A DNA stretch of 43,234 bases from Candidatus Omnitrophota bacterium (GTDB lineage: Bacteria; Omnitrophota; Gorgyraeia; Zapsychrales; Fredricksoniimonadaceae). Within the stretch, counting starts at the first letter, position 1; the number at the start of each line of letters is the position of its first letter. The position numbers were made by a program, and so were the translations under genes. The notes under the pieces are model-generated. The model searched no databases. It had not been told where the DNA came from and saw nothing but the letters and a program-made list of their open reading frames with translations. Of this stretch, positions 26,979-35,680 are shown piece after piece. The DNA is taken from positions 1-43,234 of the forward strand of contig CAIVRE010000005.1 in assembly GCA_903908245.1 (NCBI GenBank), in the 5' to 3' direction.

Positions 26979-27179
26979 TTATCCGCCGCCGACAAAAGAA
27001 ACCAGTTCAACCTTGCTGCCGGCCTTAAGGATGGTCCTGCTCCAGGCGTCGCGGGTGATAATGGCCCCGTCAAGTTCGGCCACTACACGGGTTGGCTCTT
27101 TGGTGTATTGTTCCGCCAGCGCCTGGAGGGAGGCATTGCCCGGGATGTTTTTTGTCTGGCCGTTAAGGGTGATCTCCAT
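26979..27179 (-). CDS. thiS: Sulfur carrier protein ThiS
   Basis: The 66-residue ubiquitin-like protein carries sulfur as a C-terminal thiocarboxylate in thiazole synthesis. It opens with the usual M-E-I-T-L-N-G strand and ends in F-V-G-G-G, giving the required terminal Gly-Gly. ATG at 27191 would add four residues; neither start has a strong ribosome site. It is the first gene of the minus-strand thi operon. I saw no thiamine pyrophosphate riboswitch in the leader: its conserved CUGAGA and ACCUGAUC blocks are absent between 27180 and 27328. Confidence 0.92.
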   Translation of the reverse strand: MEITLNGQTKNIPGNASLQALAEQYTKEPTRVVAELDGAIITRDAWSRTILKAGSKVELVSFVGGG

Positions 27180-27250
27180 ATGTCCAGACATATTAGACCA
27201 GAGGCCTGGAAAATGCAAGTCCCGACACCACCGGCGAATAGACCATACAA

Positions 27251-27262
27251 GAAAGCGCTTTC
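27251..27262. promoter_or_regulatory. LacI/CcpA-type palindrome between divergent genes
   Basis: GAAAGCGCTTTC is a perfect 12-base palindrome with the central CG usual for LacI-family operators and close to the cre consensus. It lies between thiS (minus strand) and the exported-protein gene at 27329 and could act on either. A weak inverted repeat, CCTGA/TCAGG, follows at 27262-27273. Confidence 0.35.
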
Positions 27263-27328
27263 CTGAAATCAGGGCCGGAGGGTTTAAAAAAGTCTATTCA
27301 TAGGTAATACTTATATAGGTGGATTTAT

Positions 27329-30040
27329 ATGAGTATAAAACTGTTTGGAAAAATAGGGCCATTCCGTCGTATTGTCGCGGCGCTGGTTTTGACAGCGTTC
27401 GTCCTGACATCTGTGCCTGTTCAGGCTCAGGTCCAGCCCTGGATGCCGGGGCCCGGGAGCCTGGTGCCTTTAAGCAGCGCATTACCGGTAGCGGTGTTGC
27501 AGGGCGTGAAGGTCTATCTGGATAAACCTTTTCAGCTCGATTTTATTCTGGGGCAAACGGAGCATGCCGGGAAGGATATGGGCCGGGAGTCGCAGGAATT
27601 GGTTAAATATTTCCTGGCCGGATTGACCATCCCCGAGAAGGACCTCTGGGTCAACCTTTCGCCTTATGAACAGGACAGGATCATTCCCGACGGGTTCGGG
27701 CAGACCGGAACGGGACGGGTTTTGCTGGAGCAGGATTATCTGCTCAAACAGTTGACCGCGAGCCTGCTTCATCCGGACAGTGCGACGGGCAGGCAGTTCT
27801 GGTCCAGGGTTTATCAGAAAGCCCACGAGCGTTTTGGCACGACGGAGATCCCCGTTGAGACATTCCATAAGGTGTGGATCGTACCGGACAAGGCGGATGT
27901 GTATGAAAAAAAGAATTCGGATCCCGGCGAGGCGGTGGCGTACATTCTGGATGCCCGCCTGAAGGTCATGCTGGAAGCTGACTATTTAGCGACAGCCAAC
28001 AACGCAAGCCGATTGCCAACCTATCAACCATTGAATGTGAAAGCAACCCGGGTCGCCGCCCTTATGCCTGACACTACAGGAGACCTTTCTACTGCGGTCA
28101 TGCGCGAGGTCATTATTCCGGTGCTGGAGAAAGAGGTGAATGAAGGGGCGAATTTTGCCCCGCTGCGCCAGGTTTATCATGCCCTGATCCTTGCGGCATG
28201 GTACAAACAGAAGGTCCGCGACAGCGTGCTCAGCCGTGTGTACGTGGACCGGAGTAAAGTGGTCGGGGTCAATATTGACGAGACAGGGATGGCCGACCGG
28301 GTCTGGAAGCAGTATGTGGCGGCTTTCCGTAAAGGGGCGGTCGACCTTGTCCGTGAAGAAAAGGATGTTTTTTCTGATGATGTCCTTCCCCGGAGATATT
28401 TTTCGGGCGGGGTTGATGCGAGCGAATTGAGCAAGGCGCTTAATATTGTTGATCATGCCGTGATCCCCGATGATGCGTCGGGTGTTGTCGTTGCGCTGGG
28501 GCTTGATCCTGTGGAAAGCCAGTTGCCGCAGAACGATCCTTATCTGCGCGGGTTGTGGGAATATTTTCCGGAGCGGGTCAAGGCGCACCTTGCCGGGACG
28601 AATATCCTTGAGCTCGGGGTGGCCCTTGAGACGCTGTCCGGGCTTCTGGCCTTGAAGAAGGCGGGGGCAAAGGTGACAGGAGCCGGGTTCTTTTATGAAA
28701 CGGGGCAGGAAGACACGCCGGAAGCGCGGGCGAGCGTTACGCAGCGTATCAAGGCGTTGCAGGACGCGGGTGCCTTTACGGGGGAAGAGTTGCAGCAAAA
28801 AGCTTATCAGGACCTTGAGTTGCCGGAGAATGCGTACGATGTTATTTACGCCCGGTTTTCGTTGTACGAGAATGACAAGGCATTGTACAGGAATATCTTT
28901 AAGGCTTTAAAACCCGGCGGGCGGCTGATCATGGCGCGAAGCCTGTTCGAGCCCGGGTTGACAGGGGCCATGGGGGAAAGCATCGGGTTCATTGCCGAAG
29001 AACATGAGGATCTGATGGCCCTGCGTTTTGCCGGAGGGCAGGAGATCAGGGCCGAGGCCAGGGTCGTGGTATTGACAAAGCCTGATGCCGCCCAGAACTT
29101 GAGGGGGGATGGGCAGCCGCGGATCAGTGCCGGGGACCGCGTTCCAGAGTATTTGCCCCGCTGGAAAAGAACACAGATCAGGGTATATCAGCATGTTTTT
29201 GCATTGGCTTTCAAGTTGGGGAGAGAGGTGTTGGCAGAAAAGTGGGCGGTAAAGTGGGCACGGGTCAGCGGTGAGGGCGATGCTTTTCTTGATTTTTACA
29301 GGTATTTTTCCGGGAAGGTCCGATCCCAGGGCCTCCCGGATCTTCCCGTTGTGTTGTATCCGGGCATTGGCACGGATGTCCTGTCGCCGTTCATTTTATT
29401 GAATGCCGACAAGGTTATCGGGGTTGACCCGGCTATCGCGGGAACGGCTATCAACGATCTTCTGATCAGGATCTATGCCCTGGGAGGGAGAAAGGCTGTT
29501 GTAACGGACAAATTAAAGCAGGGCGGGCCGCTGGAGATAAAATTTCTTTTTGAGGGCAGGGAGAGGCTGTCCGTTCTTTACCAGGGCAGGATCGAAGGTT
29601 TTAACACGTCCGATATCGGAGGGTATAATATTGTGTTCACGCGGAATCTTTCTGCCAGGGTCGGTGACGGCCCGTTGCGGCCGTTCGTTGACAATTTGCC
29701 TCCGGGTGGCGTGGCATTCCTGCCCGCTGATCCCAGGCCGGGTGCTTTTAACGGTATGAAGCAGATCGCCGACCTGACACATCCGGTACATTTTCTTTGG
29801 AATATGGGCGTCGTCCTGAAGCGTGATGCCGTGGCCGCTCCCGACAAGACGGGTGGTATTGACCTTACGGCCGGGCGGATGGATGTGAGGGTGCAAGGGC
29901 AGGGAGGTGATATCCGTTTTAATATCGATCCGGCCCGGTTGGCTGAGCTGGAAAAGTCGGCCGGATTTTCGCCACGCGTTGTCAGCATCGATCTTTCGGG
30001 CAGTGTTTCCGCTTTTCTGGGGCTGAAGGCGTCCCGTTAA
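27329..30040 (+). CDS. Large exported protein with methyltransferase-like regions
   Basis: The 903-residue protein has a clear signal peptide (basic start, hydrophobic core, cleavage after V-Q-A near residue 34) and an AGGTGG ribosome site six bases before the ATG. Residues about 45-230 form a block I associate with many exported Omnitrophota proteins (L-V-K-Y-F-L-A, N-L-S-P-Y-E-Q-D-R-I-I-P, F-G-T-T-E-I-P-V, K-V-W-I-V-P-D-K-A). Residues about 420-590 look like a class I methyltransferase fold (N-I-L-E-L-G, then Y-D-V-I-Y-A-R-F and L-K-P-G-G-R-L-I-M). A second glycine-rich segment lies near 680 (Y-P-G-I-G-T-D-V), followed by a strand ending I-G-V-D-P. The C-terminus, F-S-P-R-V-V-S-I-D-L through F-L-G-L, also looks like a family tail. 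Function is unknown. Confidence 0.85.
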   Translation: MSIKLFGKIGPFRRIVAALVLTAFVLTSVPVQAQVQPWMPGPGSLVPLSSALPVAVLQGVKVYLDKPFQLDFILGQTEHAGKDMGRESQELVKYFLAGLTIPEKDLWVNLSPYEQDRIIPDGFGQTGTGRVLLEQDYLLKQLTASLLHPDSATGRQFWSRVYQKAHERFGTTEIPVETFHKVWIVPDKADVYEKKNSDPGEAVAYILDARLKVMLEADYLATANNASRLPTYQPLNVKATRVAALMPDTTGDLSTAVMREVIIPVLEKEVNEGANFAPLRQVYHALILAAWYKQKVRDSVLSRVYVDRSKVVGVNIDETGMADRVWKQYVAAFRKGAVDLVREEKDVFSDDVLPRRYFSGGVDASELSKALNIVDHAVIPDDASGVVVALGLDPVESQLPQNDPYLRGLWEYFPERVKAHLAGTNILELGVALETLSGLLALKKAGAKVTGAGFFYETGQEDTPEARASVTQRIKALQDAGAFTGEELQQKAYQDLELPENAYDVIYARFSLYENDKALYRNIFKALKPGGRLIMARSLFEPGLTGAMGESIGFIAEEHEDLMALRFAGGQEIRAEARVVVLTKPDAAQNLRGDGQPRISAGDRVPEYLPRWKRTQIRVYQHVFALAFKLGREVLAEKWAVKWARVSGEGDAFLDFYRYFSGKVRSQGLPDLPVVLYPGIGTDVLSPFILLNADKVIGVDPAIAGTAINDLLIRIYALGGRKAVVTDKLKQGGPLEIKFLFEGRERLSVLYQGRIEGFNTSDIGGYNIVFTRNLSARVGDGPLRPFVDNLPPGGVAFLPADPRPGAFNGMKQIADLTHPVHFLWNMGVVLKRDAVAAPDKTGGIDLTAGRMDVRVQGQGGDIRFNIDPARLAELEKSAGFSPRVVSIDLSGSVSAFLGLKASR

Positions 30041-30090
30041 AATATTCAAGCCGTTTTCTTTTGTTAATATCTATGTTAATATAACCCTTC

Positions 30091-30285
30091 ATGAGCGAGA
30101 CCAGTTGCCCGCGATGCAGGAATCCTATTGACGATGAAGATGCGCTGTTGTGCCATTTTTGCGGCGTTTCGCTGAACCGCACGAGCGCAAGCCTGTTGGG
30201 GAAGATCCGCGGCGCGGGTGGAAAATGGGTATGGATAGTTATCGTGGCCATTGTGGCCGCGGCGATGCTGGCAAGTATGTTTTAG
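30091..30285 (+). CDS. Small zinc-ribbon membrane protein
   Basis: The 64-residue protein has a zinc-ribbon head (C6-P-R-C9 and C21-H-F-C24) and one C-terminal membrane helix (about residues 45-64), so the ribbon faces the cytoplasm. It lies 11 bases before leuS and is probably co-transcribed. The function is unknown; small ribbon-plus-helix proteins are common in bacteria and may tether to or sense partner proteins. Confidence 0.75.
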   Translation: MSETSCPRCRNPIDDEDALLCHFCGVSLNRTSASLLGKIRGAGGKWVWIVIVAIVAAAMLASMF

Positions 30286-30296
30286 AGGATAAAGGG

Positions 30297-32783
30297 ATGC
30301 CGTATACAACTAACGATATCAGGCGGGTCGAGGACAAGTGGCAGAAATATTGGGCCGGGAAGAAGATATTCAGGGCGCAGGAAACGCCCGGCAGGGAAAA
30401 GTACTATGTCCTGGAAATGTTCCCTTATCCGTCGGGGAAGATCCATATGGGGCATGTGCGCAATTACACGATCGCGGATGTCATTGCCCGTTACAAGATG
30501 ATGCGCGGGTTCAATGTGCTGCATCCGATGGGGTATGATGCGTTCGGCCAGCCGGCCGAGAACGCGGCGATCAAGCGCGGGGTGTCTCCGTCGGATTGGA
30601 CATACAAATGCATCGAGGATATGCATGCCGGGCTTGCGAAGATGGGGTTTTCCTACGATTGGGACCGCGAGCTGGCAACGTGCGATGTTTCTTATTATAA
30701 ATGGAACCAGTGGCTTTTTATCAAGATGTTCGAGAAAGGGCTCGCCTACAAGAAGGGGTCGCCGGTCAACTGGTGCCCGTCGTGCAACACGACCCTGGCG
30801 AATGAGGAGGTCATTAACGGCGCGTGCTGGCGTTGCAAGAACGAGGTGGTCCAGAAGGACCTCGACCAGTGGTATCTGAAGATCACGCACTATTCCGAGG
30901 CCCTTCTTGAGGACCTCAAGACGCTGAACAACTGGCCGTCGCGCGTTATCGCGATGCAGGAGAACTGGATCGGCAAGAGTTACGGCGCGGATATTTATTT
31001 CAGGGTCAAGGGCCGTGATGATGTGATCACGGTCTTCACGACCAGGCCGGATACCATTTTCGGCGCGACCTACGTGACGCTGGCGCCGGAGCATCCTTTG
31101 GTGAGAAAGCTTTCGCAGGGGACGGCGCAGGAAGCGAAGGTCGCGGCATTTGTTGAGAAGGCGGCGAATACGTCGAAGTCTTTACGGATGTCGGGCGATC
31201 AGCGCAAGGACGGCGTATTTACAGGCGCGTATGCGGTCAATCCTGTGAACGGCCGGGATGTCCCGGTCTGGATCGGGGATTATGTCCTGATGGAGTATGG
31301 CACGGGCGCCATTATGGCTGTTCCGACGCATGATCAGCGTGACTTTGAGTTCGCGCGGGAGCATAAGCTTCCCATGATCGTTGTCATTGATGATCCGGCA
31401 CGGCCTGGGCTCGCGCCCGATCAAATGACCAGGGCTTATGAAGATGCCGGGACGCTGGTCAATTCCTCCCTGTTCGACGGCATTCCTAATGAAGAAGCCA
31501 AGAAAAAGATCGCGCTGTGGATGGAAGAAAAGAAGACGGGCAAGGTGTCTGTCCATTGGCGCTTGCGCGACTGGCTTATTTCCCGTCAGCGCTATTGGGG
31601 CGCGCCGATCCCGATGATCTATTGCAAGTTGTGCGGCATTGTCCCGGTCCCGGAGGACCAGCTCCCCGTCGAGCTTCCAAAGGATGCGCCGATCACCGGC
31701 GAGGGCGGCAGTCCGCTGGCGAAAGTGAAAGAATTTGTCGAGTGCAAGTGCCCGAAATGTGGCAAGGATGCCCGTCGGGAGACAGATACGATGGCGACTT
31801 TCTTTGATTCGTCCTGGTATTTCCTGCGGTATTGCGATGCCCATAATGATAAGGCTGTCTTTGACAAGGCCAAGGCGGCGTACTGGATGCCGGTCGACCA
31901 GTATATCGGCGGCATTGAGCACGCTATTTTACATTTGCTTTATTCGCGGTTCTTTACCAAGTTCATCAGGGACCTCGGCCTTGCGGCGGTGGATGAGCCG
32001 TTTGACCGGCTGTTGACGCAGGGGATGGTCCTTAAAGACGGCGAAGTCATGTCCAAGTCCAAAGGGAATGTGGTCGATCCGGACGAGGTCATTTCAAAGT
32101 TCGGGGCAGATACCCTGCGGATGTTCATCCTGTTCGCCGCGCCGCCCGAGGATCAGCTGGAGTGGAATCCGGCAGGGCTCGAGGGGAACTGGCGGTTCAT
32201 TAACCGCGTGTGGAGCGCTGTCGAGGACAGGTATGATCCAAAGGTTACCGGGAACGCCACGGGTTCTCTGGCAGACGCGGATGATAAGAAGCTTGAACTG
32301 GAGCGTAATGCCGCGATCAAGAAAGTGACCGAGAGCATGGAGGGCGGGTTCAAGTTCAATACGGCTATTTCGGCGGTGATGGTCCTGATGAATGCCATTG
32401 ATAAATACAATGTAACGACCTCCATCCCCGGGATGAAGGCGGTTTATTTGAACAAGGCCATTGAAACGGTTGTCCTTTTGCTTGCGCCGTTCACGCCGCA
32501 TGTCGCCGAGGAAATGTGGCAAATGGCCGGCAAGACGGATATGTCCGTGGCATATGTCGGTTGGCCATCGTTCGATGAGAAAGCCCTGGTGACCGACACG
32601 GTGAGGATCGCCGTCCAGGTCAACGGCAAGGTCCGCGGCGAGTTTGAAGTCCCGCGCGATGCGGAGGAACCTGTCCTTCGCCCGATCGTCCTGGCGGATG
32701 AGGGCGTCCTGCGCCATATCGCCGGGAAAGAGATCAAAAAGTTCATTGTCATTAAAAACAAGCTGGTGAGTATTGTTGTTTAA
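30297..32783 (+). CDS. leuS: Leucyl-tRNA synthetase
   Basis: The 828-residue class I synthetase charges tRNA-Leu. The HIGH motif is H50-M-G-H53, the KMSKS motif is V-M-S-K-S at 584-588, the editing domain shows T-T-R-P-D-T-I-F-G and [12 protein letters not shown], and a zinc-type W-C-P-S-C block is at about 161-165. The ATG at 30297 follows GAGGA by seven bases; the frame is open upstream only across the zinc-ribbon gene. Near residue 711 the coding sequence contains a copy of a palindromic element (32418-32444), adding roughly T-S-I-P-G-M-K-A-V just before the conserved [13 protein letters not shown] block. The reading frame is preserved, so the enzyme is presumably functional. Confidence 0.96.
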   Translation: MPYTTNDIRRVEDKWQKYWAGKKIFRAQETPGREKYYVLEMFPYPSGKIHMGHVRNYTIADVIARYKMMRGFNVLHPMGYDAFGQPAENAAIKRGVSPSDWTYKCIEDMHAGLAKMGFSYDWDRELATCDVSYYKWNQWLFIKMFEKGLAYKKGSPVNWCPSCNTTLANEEVINGACWRCKNEVVQKDLDQWYLKITHYSEALLEDLKTLNNWPSRVIAMQENWIGKSYGADIYFRVKGRDDVITVFTTRPDTIFGATYVTLAPEHPLVRKLSQGTAQEAKVAAFVEKAANTSKSLRMSGDQRKDGVFTGAYAVNPVNGRDVPVWIGDYVLMEYGTGAIMAVPTHDQRDFEFAREHKLPMIVVIDDPARPGLAPDQMTRAYEDAGTLVNSSLFDGIPNEEAKKKIALWMEEKKTGKVSVHWRLRDWLISRQRYWGAPIPMIYCKLCGIVPVPEDQLPVELPKDAPITGEGGSPLAKVKEFVECKCPKCGKDARRETDTMATFFDSSWYFLRYCDAHNDKAVFDKAKAAYWMPVDQYIGGIEHAILHLLYSRFFTKFIRDLGLAAVDEPFDRLLTQGMVLKDGEVMSKSKGNVVDPDEVISKFGADTLRMFILFAAPPEDQLEWNPAGLEGNWRFINRVWSAVEDRYDPKVTGNATGSLADADDKKLELERNAAIKKVTESMEGGFKFNTAISAVMVLMNAIDKYNVTTSIPGMKAVYLNKAIETVVLLLAPFTPHVAEEMWQMAGKTDMSVAYVGWPSFDEKALVTDTVRIAVQVNGKVRGEFEVPRDAEEPVLRPIVLADEGVLRHIAGKEIKKFIVIKNKLVSIVV
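32418..32444. repeat. Palindromic element copy inside leuS
   Basis: ACCTCC followed by ATCCCCGGGATGAAGG and, after one differing base, GGTT matches the intergenic element at 38671-38700, apart from a three-base deletion and one substitution. It is in frame and encodes S-I-P-G-M-K-A. Confidence 0.65.
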
Positions 32784-32798
32784 ACGCGAAGGGGCTTT

Positions 32799-33887
32799 AT
32801 GAAGAGCGGCCAGGGTCCATTGTCGTTCGATTCTCTTTTGACGACGGCGCGGGCACAGAACGCTTCGGATATCCATCTGACGTCCGGAGCACCGGTGATG
32901 CTTCGCCGTTTCTGCCGGTTGCAGCCGGCGGGCCCGATGGTGTTGTCCCATGAGCAGCTCGATACGATCCTGCAGCAAGGCGTTCCGGGGGCGTATCTGG
33001 CTGCGCAGGAGTCCGGTGATGCCGAATTCGTGCATGAGATCGCCGGGTCCGGGCGGTATCGTGTGACGATCATGCGCCATCGCGACGGGTGGTGCGTGAC
33101 CGCCCGCATTATTGACAAGGATATCCGTACCATGGAAGAGGCCGGGCTGCCTTCGGCCAGTGCGGGCCTTACGAAGTGGGCGCAGGGCCTGGTGATCATT
33201 ACCGGGCCTGCGGGATGCGGCAAGACGAGCACGCTCGCGTCCTTGATCGAGATGATCAACCAGACCAGGGAAGATCACATTATCACGATCGAGAAGCCGA
33301 TCGAGCTCGTTTTCACGCCAAAGAAATGCCAGGTCACCCAGCGGGAGGTCGGGCCGCACACGCTTTCAACGCATGACGCGCTGCGCGCCGCGCTGCGCGA
33401 GGACCCGGACATCCTGGTGGTCAACGAGCTGCGCGACCTGGATACTTTTCGGCTCGCGATCACGGCATCCGAGACCGGCCACCTGGTTTTTGCCACCATG
33501 AACGCGAACGATTCCGCCCAGGCGGTGACGTCCTTGATCGGGTCTTTCCCTTCCGATGAGCAGTCGCTGATCCGGGGGATGATCGCGGAGTCGCTGCGCG
33601 GCGTGATCTGCCAGACGCTGATCCCCCGGCTGGATGGCAGCGGGGCGGTGCCTGCGTTCGAGGTGATGCTGATGAATGTGGCGGCATCCAATATGATCAA
33701 GACCAGCCGCACACGCCAATTGGGCAATGTTATTACGATGGGAAGGAACGAAGGAATGGTCCTGCTGGAGAATTCCGTGAAAGATCTCCTTCAGAAGAAG
33801 GTCATTTCCCCGGAGGATGCGAAATTGTATGGCCCGCCGATGTCGCTTTACAACCAGGGGGCTTCCATGACAGGGACGGGGGGTTGA
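32799..33887 (+). CDS. PilT/PilU-like ATPase with altered His box
   Basis: The 362-residue protein is a type IV pilus retraction-type (PilT/PilU) hexameric ATPase. Walker A is G136-P-A-G-C-G-K-T, the Walker B region is L-V-V-N-E210-L-R-D (usual form V-G-E-M-R-D), and an Asp-rich N-terminal segment is present. The His box, normally T-L-H-T-N-S-A, reads T-M-N235-A-N-D-S: the histidine is replaced by asparagine. The C-terminal tail is short. It lies 15 bases after leuS and one base before a canonical PilT gene. The pair resembles pilT/pilU, where PilU depends on PilT; this copy may be the dependent partner. AAGGGG precedes the ATG. Confidence 0.85.
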   Translation: MKSGQGPLSFDSLLTTARAQNASDIHLTSGAPVMLRRFCRLQPAGPMVLSHEQLDTILQQGVPGAYLAAQESGDAEFVHEIAGSGRYRVTIMRHRDGWCVTARIIDKDIRTMEEAGLPSASAGLTKWAQGLVIITGPAGCGKTSTLASLIEMINQTREDHIITIEKPIELVFTPKKCQVTQREVGPHTLSTHDALRAALREDPDILVVNELRDLDTFRLAITASETGHLVFATMNANDSAQAVTSLIGSFPSDEQSLIRGMIAESLRGVICQTLIPRLDGSGAVPAFEVMLMNVAASNMIKTSRTRQLGNVITMGRNEGMVLLENSVKDLLQKKVISPEDAKLYGPPMSLYNQGASMTGTGG

Positions 33888-33888
33888 T

Positions 33889-34956
33889 ATGGCCAGGATC
33901 GATGATCTGTTCAAGAGGCTGATCGCGGCTTCCGGTTCGGACCTCCATCTGGAGGAAGGGCAGTCGCCGAAGTACCGGGTCGTAGGGAATGTCCGGGGGA
34001 TAGACGCTTACGAGGCCCTGTCGAGGTCGGCGATGCACGAGTTGCTGGGGGAGATCTGTCCGCCTGAATTGTGGAAGAAGTACAATGCAAGCGGGGATGT
34101 GGATTTCTGTTATGGCCTTGCGGACGGCACGAGGTTCCGTGCGAATTATTACAAGCATTACGCGGGTATGGGTGCGGTGTTCCGCCTGGTCCCTTCCCGG
34201 ATCATTCCGCTCGACGAGATCGGCGTGCCCGAAGCGGTCAAGGGTTTTGCGCAGATGAAGTCCGGGCTGATCCTTGTGACCGGCCCGACCGGCAGCGGGA
34301 AATCCACGACGCTGGCGGCGATCCTTGATTTTGTCAATCGTACCGAGACCCGCAAGATCGTGACCATCGAGGAGCCGGTGGAGTTCATCCACAAGAATTT
34401 GAAAAGCATCATTATCCATCGCGAGGTGGGGGCGGATACGGCGTCTTTTTCTTCGGGCCTCCGCGGCGCGATGAAAAGCGACGCGGATGTTGTCCTGGTC
34501 GGAGAGATGCGCGACCAGGAGACGATCATGCTGGCGCTCACCGCGGCCCAGATGGGCCTTCTGGTCTACGGGACGCTGCACACAAATTCGGCCATCAAGA
34601 CCATCGACCGCGTGATCGATGTTTTCCCTGTGCAGCAGAAGAACCAGGCGAGGATGGTGCTGTCCAATACGCTCAAGGGTATTTTGTCGCAGCAGCTGGT
34701 CAAAAGCGCGGACGGCAAGCGCCGCCTGGCGGCTTGCGAGCTGATGATGTCCTCGTCCGGCATCAGTTCCATGATCTCCGACGGAGACAGCAGCAAGATC
34801 ACGTCCGAGATCCAGGCCAGCCGCGCCCGCGGGTCCATCCTGATGGATGATTGCCTGGTGCAGATGGTGCGGGATGGCAAGGTGAAGAAAGAGGACGCGT
34901 TCATGAAGGCGCTCGACAAGAATACGTTCCGGACGCAGGTCAGCGGCTTCCGGTAA
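33889..34956 (+). CDS. pilT: Twitching motility ATPase PilT
   Basis: The 355-residue ATPase powers retraction of type IV pili from the cytoplasmic side. Walker A is G132-P-T-G-S-G-K-S, Walker B is V-V-L-V-G-E206-M-R-D, and the His box T-L-H231-T-N-S-A is intact. The C-terminal region reads L-V-K-S-A-D-G-K-R-R-L-A-A-C-E, as in PilT, although the usual T-G-H-L before the His box is M-G-L-L here. It starts one base after the stop of the other PilT-like gene, so the two are co-translated. No pilin or assembly genes are in the window. Confidence 0.9.
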   Translation: MARIDDLFKRLIAASGSDLHLEEGQSPKYRVVGNVRGIDAYEALSRSAMHELLGEICPPELWKKYNASGDVDFCYGLADGTRFRANYYKHYAGMGAVFRLVPSRIIPLDEIGVPEAVKGFAQMKSGLILVTGPTGSGKSTTLAAILDFVNRTETRKIVTIEEPVEFIHKNLKSIIIHREVGADTASFSSGLRGAMKSDADVVLVGEMRDQETIMLALTAAQMGLLVYGTLHTNSAIKTIDRVIDVFPVQQKNQARMVLSNTLKGILSQQLVKSADGKRRLAACELMMSSSGISSMISDGDSSKITSEIQASRARGSILMDDCLVQMVRDGKVKKEDAFMKALDKNTFRTQVSGFR

Positions 34957-34972
34957 TGGAAGGGTCCATGAC

Positions 34973-35680
34973 ATGACTTTGCGGGACATTGCCCAACTGA
35001 TTGACCATTCCCTCCTTCATCCGACGATGACAGATGATGATATCCTCCATGGCTGCGCTGTGGCGGCCAAATACGAGGTCAAGACGGTCTGTGTTAAACC
35101 GTATTCTATTCCCCTGGTCAGGCAGTCTTTATTGAAAAGCCGAGTCCTGATCTGTTCTGTCGTCGGGTTCCCTCACGGGAACAGCATCACGGCGGTCAAG
35201 GTGCGCGAGACCATTGAGGCCATGAGCGCCGGCGCGCAGGAGATCGATATGGTGGTCAATATCGGTAAAGTTCTCGGCGGCCAGTATGACTATGTCAAGG
35301 AAGAGATTCGCGCGATCGGCCGCGCGTGCCATCGGACAGGCGGGGTTTTGAAGGTTATCTTTGAGAATGATTTCCTGCAAGATGGGCATATTATTGAATT
35401 GTGCAAGGTTTGCAATGATACAGAGGTGGATTTTGTCAAGACGTCCACCGGCTATGGTTTTGTCAAGCAGTCGGACGGGAAATACGATTATCATGGCGCC
35501 ACCGAACATCACGTGAAGCTTATGCGTGCCCAGTGCACTCAACGCATCCAGATCAAGGCCGCCGGTGGCATCCGTACGCTGGATGATCTTTTGAAATTCA
35601 AGGAGCTTGGCTGTGCGCGCGTGGGTGCGACCGCAACGGAGTCGATCATGGACGAGGCGAAGAGGCGGGGGTATCAATGA
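34973..35680 (+). CDS. deoC: Deoxyribose-phosphate aldolase
   Basis: The 235-residue TIM-barrel aldolase converts 2-deoxyribose 5-phosphate to acetaldehyde and glyceraldehyde 3-phosphate in deoxynucleoside breakdown. The Schiff-base lysine K156 (F-V-K-T-S-T-G), the second lysine K195 (I-K-A-A-G-G-I-R) and D92 (E-I-D-M-V-V-N-I-G) are present. The strand usually written K-V-I-L-E-T reads K-V-I-F-E-N. GGAAGGG lies eight bases before the ATG. The stop overlaps the start of the serpin gene. Confidence 0.95.
   Translation: MTLRDIAQLIDHSLLHPTMTDDDILHGCAVAAKYEVKTVCVKPYSIPLVRQSLLKSRVLICSVVGFPHGNSITAVKVRETIEAMSAGAQEIDMVVNIGKVLGGQYDYVKEEIRAIGRACHRTGGVLKVIFENDFLQDGHIIELCKVCNDTEVDFVKTSTGYGFVKQSDGKYDYHGATEHHVKLMRAQCTQRIQIKAAGGIRTLDDLLKFKELGCARVGATATESIMDEAKRRGYQ

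Noticed and set aside
27180-27328. Thiamine pyrophosphate riboswitch ahead of thiS
   Set aside because: The conserved CUGAGA and ACCUGAUC blocks are missing on the minus strand; only unrelated short palindromes are present.
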